Positions 47,439 through 54,842 of a stretch of DNA of 64,000 nt are shown piece by piece. Location: assembly GCA_036494715.1 (NCBI GenBank), contig DASXNY010000076.1, positions 1 to 64,000 on the forward strand, written 5' to 3'. The DNA is from JAICJR01 sp036494715. Its GTDB lineage: Bacteria; Actinomycetota; Thermoleophilia; Solirubrobacterales; Thermoleophilaceae. Below the pieces are notes generated by a model. That model ran no database searches. It was given only the letters and a program-made list of their open reading frames with translations, and was not told where the DNA came from. Each line of letters opens with the position of its first letter. Positions within the stretch are counted from its first letter, which is position 1. The position numbers were made by a program, and so were the translations under genes.

Positions 47439-48016
47439 TCGGCGGCGTGGTGCTCGCCGCCGGCGACGGATCGCGCTTCGGCGGCGCCAAGCAGCTCGCC
47501 GAGCTCGACGGACGCCCGCTGCTCGAGCACGTGCTGGCCGCCGTGGCGGCCGTGCCCGCCGTCGAGAAGTTTGTGCTCGTGCTGGGCGCACGGGCCGACG
47601 AGATCCGCGCCCAGGTGGACGCTCACGGTGCCGAGGTCGTCGTCTGCGAGCGCTGGGAGGAGGGGCAGGCCGAGTCGCTCAAGACCGGGCTCGCCGCGAT
47701 CGACGACATGGAGGCGGCGCTGATCCTGCTGGGCGACCAGCCAGGTATCACGCCCGCCGCGATCGAGGCGGTGCTCACGCTGTTCGACGGCTCGCGGCCG
47801 CTGCGCGCCGTCTACGACGGCCGGCCGGGGCATCCCGTGCTGATGCCGCGCGCTCTGATGCGCAAGGCGCTGGAGCTCGAGGGCGACGCCGGCGCCCGCG
47901 AGCTGCTCGAGGAGGCCGGCGTGCGCCGCGTGGAGGTGGGCCACCTGTGCGAGCCCATCGACGTGGACACGCAGGCCGATCTCGACGAGTTGCGCCACAG
48001 TCAGTCCAAAGGCTGA
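47435..48016 (+). CDS. mocA: MocA/MobA-like molybdenum cofactor nucleotidyltransferase
   Basis: 193 residues of the NTP-transferase fold: VVLAAGDGSRFGGAKQLAELDGRPLLEHVL, then ALILLGDQPGITPAAIEAV, then DGRPGHPVLMPRAL. The GRPGHPVL phrase favours MocA (CTP, making the cytosine dinucleotide cofactor) over MobA (GTP). Xanthine/CO dehydrogenase-type enzymes use the cytosine form, so its place at the end of the cox cluster fits. It overlaps coxE. A 23-bp inverted repeat begins 7 bases after its stop. Confidence 0.87.
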   Translation: MIGGVVLAAGDGSRFGGAKQLAELDGRPLLEHVLAAVAAVPAVEKFVLVLGARADEIRAQVDAHGAEVVVCERWEEGQAESLKTGLAAIDDMEAALILLGDQPGITPAAIEAVLTLFDGSRPLRAVYDGRPGHPVLMPRALMRKALELEGDAGARELLEEAGVRRVEVGHLCEPIDVDTQADLDELRHSQSKG

Positions 48017-48022
48017 ACGCAC

Positions 48023-48075
48023 GTCCACCGTCCTGACTTTTGGGTGCAGTGGACCCAAAAGTCAGGACGGTGGAC
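48023..48075. repeat. Perfect 23-bp inverted repeat with 7-base loop
   Basis: The arm 48023-48045 (starting GTCCACCGTCCTG) is exactly complementary to 48053-48075, with loop GCAGTGG. It ends the cox cluster. The stem holds a TTTT stretch but no T-run follows, so it may be a bidirectional terminator, an RNA-processing hairpin or a small palindromic repeat element. Confidence 0.85.
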
Positions 48076-48112
48076 CTTCAGCCAGGCCGGCTGCGGTCGA
48101 TTTCTCGGGCTG

Positions 48113-49153
48113 ATGCACGCGAGCAGCCCAGAGCGGCGCGGTTGGGAGGACGATCCTCGTCACGAAGGTCCCTTGCCGGATCTCACCTCCGGCGCGATGT
48201 GGATAGCAACGGCGGTTGTCGGCCTGCTCGCACTCCCGCTTCCCGGAACGGATCATCGGCACCTGGGCGTGGCAGTCGTACTCGCGGGATTCGCCCTCTG
48301 CTGGGGGATCTACTCCATCTACCTGGGCCTCAGCGAGCGCACGATGTCGATCCAGATGCGCGCCGTGGTCACCGCGGCGATGATGCCGGTGGTGGCGCTG
48401 GCCCTGTGGGCAACGGGCGGCAGCGCGAGCTTCATCCAGCCGGTGCTGCTGTTCACCGCGCTGTTCATCGCCTACTTCTTCCCGCCATACCTCGCGACAC
48501 CGCTGATCGCGCTGTTCGTGCTTGCGTTCGCGTCGCCGCTCTTCTACGACCCGAATGCGGTCCACCGCGCATACCCGGCGCGCGTCGCGGTCTTCGCGCT
48601 TGCCGTCGCGGGTCAGGCGATGATCATGCAGGTGCTCAAGCACCGGTTGCTGCGCGCCGAGGCGCACCAGCGCGCGATGGCCGAGCGCGACCCGCTCACC
48701 GGCGTGCATAACCGGCGCGCCTTCGACGCGGCGCTCACGGGCGCGCTGCCCGGGCAGGCCGCGCTGGTGCTGTTCGACTTCAACGACTTCAAATCGATCA
48801 ACGACCTGCACGGCCACCCCGTTGGCGACGCAGTGCTGCGCGCCATGGCGAACGCGACTGCATCGGTGATCCGTGAGGGTGACTGCCTGGCGCGCCTCGG
48901 CGGCGACGAGTTCGCCCTGATCGCGCCCGGCGCCGGGCCGGGCGGCGTGATGCGGCTGGTCGACTCTCTCGACGAGGCGGTCCGCGAGGCGGACGTTCCG
49001 AAGGGCATTGACCCGATCCGCGCGACCTTCGGGTGGGCCGTCGCGCCCGAGGACTCGGTCGACGGCGACGAGCTCCTGCGGCTCGCCGACGACCGCCTGA
49101 TCGAGCGCAAGCGCGCGATCAAGTCACTCGAGTCCCGCCTGCGCCGGAGCTAG
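48113..49153 (+). CDS. Membrane-anchored diguanylate cyclase (GGDEF)
   Basis: About 346 residues. Five to six membrane helices occupy residues 28-180 (MWIATAVVGLLALPLPG through FALAVAGQAMIMQV). The GGDEF domain begins AERDPLTGVHNRRAFDAAL, has VLFDFNDFKSINDLHG for substrate and metal binding, and an intact RLGGDEFALI signature. The inhibitory RxxD site is present as REGD five residues before GGDEF. It should make c-di-GMP and be product-inhibited. No EAL or HD-GYP domain is attached. The ATG at 48113 is used; the frame opens inside the inverted repeat, which is unlikely to be coding. Confidence 0.87.
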   Translation: MHASSPERRGWEDDPRHEGPLPDLTSGAMWIATAVVGLLALPLPGTDHRHLGVAVVLAGFALCWGIYSIYLGLSERTMSIQMRAVVTAAMMPVVALALWATGGSASFIQPVLLFTALFIAYFFPPYLATPLIALFVLAFASPLFYDPNAVHRAYPARVAVFALAVAGQAMIMQVLKHRLLRAEAHQRAMAERDPLTGVHNRRAFDAALTGALPGQAALVLFDFNDFKSINDLHGHPVGDAVLRAMANATASVIREGDCLARLGGDEFALIAPGAGPGGVMRLVDSLDEAVREADVPKGIDPIRATFGWAVAPEDSVDGDELLRLADDRLIERKRAIKSLESRLRRS

Positions 49154-49494
49154 CCCTTCTTGCCGGCGACGGCGCGCTGCAGCTGAGCCTTGTTCATGTT
49201 CGAGCGGCCCTCGATGCCGAGCTTCTTGGCCTCGTTGTAGAGCTGCTCGCGGGTGCGGCCCTTGGGTGCGCTCGTGCCGGAGCGCAGCCCACCGCGACGG
49301 CCCGACGAGATGTCCTGCGTCGAGCTGCGGGAGCGCGTGCGTGACTCGCCCGAGCGCGCCTTCTCCTTGTTCACCGTGCGCGCCGCGATCTCCTCGGCGC
49401 GAGCCTCGGATCTGCCCTGCTTCTTCTCGCTCTTCTTGATCTCCTCGTACTGCCGGGCACGCTTCGTGCCTTTCTTGACGCCACGTGGCGGCAT
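49150..49494 (-). CDS. Small basic protein with Rho N-terminal/SAP-like C-terminus
   Basis: 114 residues. The N-terminal half (RARQYEEIKKSEKKQGRSEARAEEIAARTVNKEKARSGES) is a highly charged helical motif common in actinobacterial proteins annotated as plasmid stabilisation or DUF7218-like. The C-terminal 40 residues (GRTREQLYNEAKKLGIEGRSNMNKAQLQRAVAG) look like a Rho-N/SAP helix-extended-helix that binds nucleic acid. The ATG at 49494 follows GGAGGG. It overlaps the convergent GGDEF gene by 4 bases. A chromatin or RNA-binding role is possible. Confidence 0.75.
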   Translation of the reverse strand: MPPRGVKKGTKRARQYEEIKKSEKKQGRSEARAEEIAARTVNKEKARSGESRTRSRSSTQDISSGRRGGLRSGTSAPKGRTREQLYNEAKKLGIEGRSNMNKAQLQRAVAGKKG

Positions 49495-49595
49495 CGCCGG
49501 CCCTCCTCGTTTGGCTCTGGGCTCGCTGAGCGGGTTACCCGCCATTCGTCCAGGAAAACGCGGACGGCGGTACGCCCTGAGTAGCATGCCCCGCC

Positions 49596-49853
49596 TTGGA
49601 CCTGCGCCTCGAGCCGATCATTCTCGAAACCGATCGCTGGCGGATCGAGGGCCACCTCACGCTCCCGCGCGAGGGCTACCGCAGCCGGCTGTCGGACTAC
49701 GTGAACCAGCGCGACCGCGAGTTCTTCTCGATTCAAGACGCCACGCTCACGGCACTCGACAAGCCGGAGCTGACGCACGAGATGTCGTTCCTGATGGTGG
49801 CCCGCCGCCACATCAGGCTGATCGCGCCGGTCGGCGGCAGCGACTCGATCTAG
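49596..49853 (+). CDS. Small conserved-looking hypothetical protein
   Basis: 85 residues from a TTG; no better in-frame start exists. The sequence runs LRLEPIILETDRWRIEGHLTLPREGYRSRLSDYVN, then REFFSIQDATLTALDKPELTHEMSFLMVARRHIRLIAPV. The alternating beta pattern suggests a small barrel-like domain, similar to short unknown actinobacterial proteins of the DUF6812 kind (from memory, unsure). No signal peptide or membrane helix. It overlaps the end of the convergent glutamine synthetase gene by 4 bases and is divergent from the basic protein gene. Confidence 0.65.
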   Translation: MDLRLEPIILETDRWRIEGHLTLPREGYRSRLSDYVNQRDREFFSIQDATLTALDKPELTHEMSFLMVARRHIRLIAPVGGSDSI

Positions 49854-51178
49854 AGCCGCTCGAAGCCGCGGAACATCTCCCAGTCCGTCACTGCGGCCTC
49901 GAAGGCGTTCAGCTCGACCTCTGCCGCCTGCGCATAGTGGGCCACGACCTCCTCGCCTAAGGCCTCGCGCGCCACGCCGCTCTGGGAGAACAGCTCCTGG
50001 GCGTCGCGCAGCGTCGTCGGCACGCGCGCCTTCCCGGACTCGTACGCGTTGCCCTCGAAGGCGGGCTCGAGCTCGAGGCCGCGGTCGATGCCGGAGAGTC
50101 CGGCGGCGATCATCCCCGCAATCGCGAGGTAGGGGTTCACGTCGCCGCCGGGCAGCCGGTTCTCGAGCCGCAGCCCCTCGCCGTGGCCGACCACCCTCAG
50201 CGCGCAGGTGCGGTTGTCGCGCCCCCAGGCCACCGCCGTCGGCGCGAACGCGCCCGGCACGAAGCGCTTGTAGGAGTTGACGTTGGGTGCGTACAGCAGG
50301 CACAGCTCGCGCAGGCAGTCGAGCTGGCCGGCGAGGAAGCTCTTGAACGCCGCGTCGTCGTCGGCGAACACGTTCTTGCCGCTGCGGTCGGCGAGCGACA
50401 GGTGGATGTGGCAGGAGTTGCCCTCGCGCTCGTCGTACTTGGCCATGAAGCTGATCGACGTGCCCTCCTGGGCGGCGATCTCCTTTGCCCCGCTCTTGTA
50501 GATCGCGTGGTTGTCGGCCATCGAGAGCGCGCCCGAGTAGCGGAAGTTGATCTCGTGCTGGCCGAGGTTGCACTCGCCCTTCGAGTTCTCCACCTTCATG
50601 TCGGCGGCCGCCATGCCGTTGCGGATCTTGCGGATCAGCGGCTCGAGCCGGGCGGTGCCGGCGAGCGAATAGTCCGTGTTGTAGAGGTTGGCCGGGCGCA
50701 GGCCGCGGTAGGCCTTGTCCCAGGCCTCCTCGTAGCTGTCGTTGAAGATCAGGAACTCGAGCTCGGTGCCGACATTGGCGCTGAAGCCGCGCTCGGCCAG
50801 CCGCTCGAGTTGCGCGCGCAGGATGCGCCGCGGGGACTCCACCACCGGATTGCCGCTGTCCCACTCGAGGTCAGCGAGCAGCAGTGCGGTGCCCTCGAGC
50901 CACGGGATCAGCCGCAGCGTGTCGAGATCGGGCTTCATCATGAAGTCGCCATAGCCGAGGTCCCACGAGGAGATCGCGTAGCCGGACACGGTGTTCATCT
51001 CGACGTCCGTGGCCAGCAGGTAGTTGCAGCCTTCGGCCCCGTGTTCGAGCACCTCGTCGAGGAAGTGCGTGGCGGTGAGGCGCTTGCCCTGAAGCCGCCC
51101 CTGCATATCGGGGATGGCGAGCACCACCGTGTCGATCTTCTCGTGCTCGACTGAGCTGCGCAGCTCGTCCAGGTTCAT
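49850..51178 (-). CDS. Glutamine synthetase-like gamma-glutamyl ligase
   Basis: 442 residues of the GlnA family. The N-terminal beta-grasp part is TVVLAIPDMQGRLQGKRLTATHF. The active-site blocks are VGTELEFLIF, ENSKGECNLGQHEINFRYS, GNSCHIHLSL, NSYKRFVPGAFAP and ENRLPGGDVNPYLAIAGMIAAG. The MQGRLQGKR start and the absence of the adenylylation Tyr motif suit the GlnA3/PuuA/GlnT group that gamma-glutamylates amines rather than ammonium assimilation. It is the last gene of an operon with an amino-acid permease, so ligation to an imported amine or amino acid is inferred. Confidence 0.87.
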   Translation of the reverse strand: MNLDELRSSVEHEKIDTVVLAIPDMQGRLQGKRLTATHFLDEVLEHGAEGCNYLLATDVEMNTVSGYAISSWDLGYGDFMMKPDLDTLRLIPWLEGTALLLADLEWDSGNPVVESPRRILRAQLERLAERGFSANVGTELEFLIFNDSYEEAWDKAYRGLRPANLYNTDYSLAGTARLEPLIRKIRNGMAAADMKVENSKGECNLGQHEINFRYSGALSMADNHAIYKSGAKEIAAQEGTSISFMAKYDEREGNSCHIHLSLADRSGKNVFADDDAAFKSFLAGQLDCLRELCLLYAPNVNSYKRFVPGAFAPTAVAWGRDNRTCALRVVGHGEGLRLENRLPGGDVNPYLAIAGMIAAGLSGIDRGLELEPAFEGNAYESGKARVPTTLRDAQELFSQSGVAREALGEEVVAHYAQAAEVELNAFEAAVTDWEMFRGFERL

Positions 51179-51930
51179 TGCGCCGTCATTCCTCCATCTG
51201 CGGAGACGATTGCGCCGGTCATGAACGACGCCTCGTCGGAAGCGAGGAAGAGTGCCACGTTTGCGATCTCCTCCGGCCGTCCGGGCCGCCCGATTGGCTG
51301 GAACGAGTCGATCGTGTCGTACACGTGCTGGAGGCCGCCGAGCATCTCCGCGTGCGCGTAGTTGATCGGGGTGTCCACCCAGCCCGGGCAGATCGCGTTG
51401 CAGCGGATGCCCCGCTTGGCGTAGTCGAGCGCCACGCCCTTGGTGAGCATCACCACCGCACCCTTCGACGCCGAGTAGACCGACAGGAACGGCTCGGACA
51501 CGATCCCATTGACGCTCGAGATGTTCACGATCGCGCCGCCGCCGGCCGCCAGCATCTGCGGGATCGCCGCGCGGCAGCCGTAGATCGGGCCCTTCACGTT
51601 CACGGCGAGCGTCCTGTCGATCACGTCGTCGGGGACCTCGTGCAGCACGCCCGGGATGTTCACGCCCGCGTTGTTCACCAGGACGTCGAGGCGGCCGTGC
51701 AGCTCGACGCAGCGGTCGATCATCGCGTCCACCTGGCGCGGGTCGGACACGTCGGTGGCCACCGCCGCCGCGGACCCGCCGATCGCCGACGCCGTCTCCT
51801 CCGCGGCGTCGCCGTCGATGTCCGCGCACAGCACGAGCCCGCCCTCCTCCGCGAGGCGCACGGCGATCGCGCGCCCGATGCCGGAGCCTGCGCCGGTTAC
51901 GGCGCAGGCTCTACCTTCGACACGACCCAC
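51175..51930 (-). CDS. SDR family oxidoreductase
   Basis: 251 residues. TGAGSGIG, VNNAGVN, NISSVNG with the catalytic Ser and VYSASKGAVVML with Tyr and Lys are all present. The C-terminus is SFMTGAIVSADGGMTAQ. It is a classical, complete SDR of the 3-oxoacyl-ACP reductase-like group. The GTG at 51930 is the only start that leaves room for the permease stop 10 bases upstream. It overlaps the glutamine synthetase gene by ATGA. It probably oxidises a hydroxyl in the same amine or amino-alcohol pathway. Confidence 0.88.
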   Translation of the reverse strand: MGRVEGRACAVTGAGSGIGRAIAVRLAEEGGLVLCADIDGDAAEETASAIGGSAAAVATDVSDPRQVDAMIDRCVELHGRLDVLVNNAGVNIPGVLHEVPDDVIDRTLAVNVKGPIYGCRAAIPQMLAAGGGAIVNISSVNGIVSEPFLSVYSASKGAVVMLTKGVALDYAKRGIRCNAICPGWVDTPINYAHAEMLGGLQHVYDTIDSFQPIGRPGRPEEIANVALFLASDEASFMTGAIVSADGGMTAQ

Positions 51931-51940
51931 GGCCGTCGGC

Positions 51941-53524
51941 TCAGGCGGGGGCCGTGGCCGGCGGCGGCTCGCCCGGCGGCGGGACCTCGGTGTCCTCGAC
52001 CACACGGCCCAGCTCGTCCATCTCGATCGTGTGAATCGGGCCCTTGAACCAGTTCTTGGCGGACACCATCCACCAGATCCAGACCGCCCCGATCACCACC
52101 AGGAAGACGAGCGGCGTGTAGTTGGCCGTGTGGTAGTCGAAGTTGCCGTTCCACGGCACCGCCGTGTCGGTGACGGGCAGGATGAACAGGATCGAGATGA
52201 ACAGCACCCAGATCATCGCGATGATGTTGAGCGGCTTGTACCAGCGCCCGAGCGACCAGGGTCCGGGCTTGAAGTCGTCGCCCGCCCGGAAGCGCAGGAT
52301 GATCGGGAGGATGTAGGCCACGTAGAGCCCGATCGTGGCCACGGACGTGACTGCCGCGTAAACGAACAGCGTGTTGCCGCTCCACGCCGGGGCGGCCAGC
52401 AGGAAGGCCAGAAACGCGATCAGGATCACCGCGTTCGACGGCACGTGGTCCTTGTTGAGGCGCGACCACGTCCGGTGCCCCGGCACGGCGCGGTCGCGCG
52501 AGAAGGCGAACAGCATCCGCGACGCTGAAGTGATCGCCGACATCCCGCAGAAGAGCTGGGCGACCACCGCGATGAACAGCAGCAGCTCGGCCCCGGTCTT
52601 GCCGAGGGCCTCGGTGAACACCTCGGTGACGGCAAACGAGCCCGCGCCCGTGACCGCCTTCAGGTCCTTGATCGCGAAGGTCAGCGCCAGTACCAGCACC
52701 CACCCGCAGATCGCGGACACGAGTACCGAGTTGATGACTCCCTTTGCGGCAGTCCTCGACGCGTCGTGCGTCTCCTCAGATAAGTGGGCCGAGGCGTCAT
52801 AGCCCGTGTACGTGTACTGGGCTTGGAGGAAGCCGAGCATGAAGATGAAGACGAAGCCCACCCCGGTCAGGCCGGAGTTGTTCACGGTCTTCGTGAATAC
52901 GAACGAGACGCTCTGGTGGTGGTCCGGGAAGATGATCAGCACCAGCGCGATCACCGCGACGCCGACCACGTGCCAGTAGGCCGAGATGTGGTTCAGCACC
53001 CCTACCAGCCGCACGTTGAAGATGTTCAGCGTGGCGTGCAGGATCAGGATCGCGACGTACACGTACATGATGTGGTGCGTGTCGTTGTTGTAGGAGAAGA
53101 CGAGGTTGAGCAGCGTGGTGGTGAAGATCGCCGCGCCGTAGTCGATGCCGGCGGTGATCGCCACCTGGCCGATCAGGTTGAACCAGCCGGTGAACCAGCC
53201 CCAGGCCGGGCTGCCGAGCCTCGATGCCCACCAGTAGAGGCCGCCGGCGGTGGGGAACGCCGACGCGAGCTCCGCCATCGACAGGGCGACGACGATGACG
53301 AAGACCGACACGATCGGCCAGCCCCAGGACTGCTGGATCGGCCCGCCGTAGTTGATGCCGGTGCCATACAGCGTGAGGGCCCCGGACAGAATCGAGATGA
53401 TCGTGAACGACAAGGCGAAGTTCTGGAAGCCGCTCATCCGGCGGTTGAGCTCCTGCTTGTAACCGAGCTCGGCCAGACGTTTCTCGTCGTCCGTCATCGG
53501 GCGCGCCGAGGCAGTTGCGTCCAC
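51941..53524 (-). CDS. APC family amino acid/polyamine permease
   Basis: 527 residues, about 12 membrane helices. The N-terminus KRLAELGYKQELNRRMSGFQNFALSFTIISILSGALTLYG and the later PTAGGLYWWASRLGSPAWGWFTGWFN are typical of the GABA/choline-type APC subgroup. The consensus loop FLQAQYTYTGYDASAHLSEETHDASR follows. A Pro-rich cytoplasmic tail ends it. The GTG at 53524 follows GGAGGAGGAGAC, one of the best ribosome sites in the window. It should import the amine or amino acid that the ligase downstream modifies. Confidence 0.92.
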   Translation of the reverse strand: MDATASARPMTDDEKRLAELGYKQELNRRMSGFQNFALSFTIISILSGALTLYGTGINYGGPIQQSWGWPIVSVFVIVVALSMAELASAFPTAGGLYWWASRLGSPAWGWFTGWFNLIGQVAITAGIDYGAAIFTTTLLNLVFSYNNDTHHIMYVYVAILILHATLNIFNVRLVGVLNHISAYWHVVGVAVIALVLIIFPDHHQSVSFVFTKTVNNSGLTGVGFVFIFMLGFLQAQYTYTGYDASAHLSEETHDASRTAAKGVINSVLVSAICGWVLVLALTFAIKDLKAVTGAGSFAVTEVFTEALGKTGAELLLFIAVVAQLFCGMSAITSASRMLFAFSRDRAVPGHRTWSRLNKDHVPSNAVILIAFLAFLLAAPAWSGNTLFVYAAVTSVATIGLYVAYILPIILRFRAGDDFKPGPWSLGRWYKPLNIIAMIWVLFISILFILPVTDTAVPWNGNFDYHTANYTPLVFLVVIGAVWIWWMVSAKNWFKGPIHTIEMDELGRVVEDTEVPPPGEPPPATAPA

Positions 53525-53573
53525 GTCTCCTCCTCCTTGGTACGTTGACCGGACCTTTGGTCTGAGGGCCAGA

Positions 53574-53951
53574 CTAGACCCGGCCCAAGACGGAGTCAAG
53601 CTTGGCGCGGAGGCCTTTCTGAGCAGGGGTTATGAGCACGTCTCCGACCTGCGCGTGAGCCTTCAGGGCGGCCAGCCCATAGCCGCGCACGACCTCCGAC
53701 GTGGTACCCGGCGGAAGCAGCGCCACGACCCCGCGCAGCTGAGCGGCCACCTGCTCGGCCGCGGCGTCCTCGACCGCTGTGTCCTCGCCGCGGAACTTCC
53801 CGCAGGCCGGGTCGACGCCCGGGGCCAGAGCCATCACGTGCAGCGGCACCGCAGCCGCGACGGCCTTGTCCTCCGCCATGCGGAGGACGTCCTTCATCCG
53901 GTTCGGCGGCCCCACGAGGCACGCGACGATTCGTGCCGGCGCCTCGGTCAC
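53574..53951 (-). CDS. Usp-like small protein
   Basis: 125 residues from a GTG that overlaps the GntR stop. It runs ARIVACLVGPPNRMKDVLRMAEDKAVAAAVPLHVMALAPGVD, then AEQVAAQLRGVVALLPPGTTSEVVRGYG, then GDVLITPAQKGLRAKLDSVLGRV. The alternating alpha/beta order and the C-terminal Gly-rich end resemble a universal stress protein domain, but the ATP loop is degenerate. The match is weak. It lies between the regulator and the permease of the gamma-glutamylation operon and may regulate the transporter, as Usp-like domains sometimes do for APC carriers. Confidence 0.6.
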   Translation of the reverse strand: MTEAPARIVACLVGPPNRMKDVLRMAEDKAVAAAVPLHVMALAPGVDPACGKFRGEDTAVEDAAAEQVAAQLRGVVALLPPGTTSEVVRGYGLAALKAHAQVGDVLITPAQKGLRAKLDSVLGRV

Positions 53952-54688
53952 GTCTCCGCCGGCAGCAGCCCGATCAGGATGTGCTCGGTGCCCTCGAGGT
54001 GCTTGCGCGCCAGCTCGGCGGCGCCGGTGGCGTCGCGTCCGTCGAGCAGCTCGATCAGCCGGGCGTGCTGGGCGTTCGACTGGGCGAGCACCTCCTCGGG
54101 GTGGGCGATGAGCCCGATCAGCTCGCTCATGTCGCCCTGGACCTCGGTCATGGCGGCCACCAGGCGGTGCGAGTGAGCGGCCTCCGCGAGAGCGATGTGG
54201 AAGCGGATATCCGCGCGCCGGTAGGGCTCGAAGTCCTCGCCGACCGCGCGCCCGAAGTCCTCCCCGATCGCGTGCATCGACTCCACGTGCTCGCGCATCC
54301 GGTCGAGATCCTCCGCCTGGCGGCGTTCGGCGGCGAGCAGCGCGGCGCCCACCTCGATGGCCACCCGGTAGTCGAGCACGTCGCGGAGCGCCTCGGGGGC
54401 GGGCAGCGGGCCGGTGGTGAGCGGCGGGGTCTCGGCCACGAACGTGCCTCCCCCGCGCCCGCGGGCCGCAACGAGGTGCCCGCTCTGGACGAGCGTGGTG
54501 AGGGCCTGGCGCAGCGTCGAGCGCGAGATGTCGAGCTGCTCGGCCAGCTCGCGCTCCGGCGGCAGCTTGCTGCCGGGAGGGAGCAGGCCGACCTTGATGG
54601 CCGTGCCAAGACGCTCGACGGTCTCCTCGAAAGTGGTGGGCGGCTGGACGCGCTCGAAGATCGCCTCCACTGCCGCGCTGCGGTCCAT
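53948..54688 (-). CDS. GntR family (FadR/FCD-type) transcriptional regulator
   Basis: 246 residues. The winged helix is LPPGSKLPPERELAEQLDISRSTLRQALTTLVQSGHLVAARGRGGGTFV. The FCD domain carries LDYRVAIEVGAALLAAERR, the metal-binding Asp/His pattern YRRADIRFHIALAEAAHS and a later QHARLIELLDG. It is the first gene of the five-gene operon and most likely its regulator, responding to the amine or a product. The ATG is at or next to the predicted transcription start, so its message is leaderless. Confidence 0.92.
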   Translation of the reverse strand: MDRSAAVEAIFERVQPPTTFEETVERLGTAIKVGLLPPGSKLPPERELAEQLDISRSTLRQALTTLVQSGHLVAARGRGGGTFVAETPPLTTGPLPAPEALRDVLDYRVAIEVGAALLAAERRQAEDLDRMREHVESMHAIGEDFGRAVGEDFEPYRRADIRFHIALAEAAHSHRLVAAMTEVQGDMSELIGLIAHPEEVLAQSNAQHARLIELLDGRDATGAAELARKHLEGTEHILIGLLPAET

Positions 54689-54694
54689 TCAGCA

Positions 54695-54723
54695 AAGGTA
54701 CAGACGACGAGCCATTGGGGCAA
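54695..54723 (-). promoter_or_regulatory. Promoter of the GntR-permease-ligase operon
   Basis: On the minus strand TTGCCC (54723-54718) and TACCTT (54700-54695) are 17 bases apart. Transcription should begin near 54688, the A of the start codon. The 12 bases TACCTTTGCTGA also occur upstream of the RsbW-like gene. Confidence 0.55.
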
Positions 54724-54842
54724 GAGACGGCCATTTTCGCGCTATTTGCGGAGGCTTGAGAAGAAAATCCCGGGCATCGAACAAACGTCCAGAGGGCTCG
54801 TGTGGGCTAAGCACGAACCGACGCATGTTCGATGCTCTGAGC

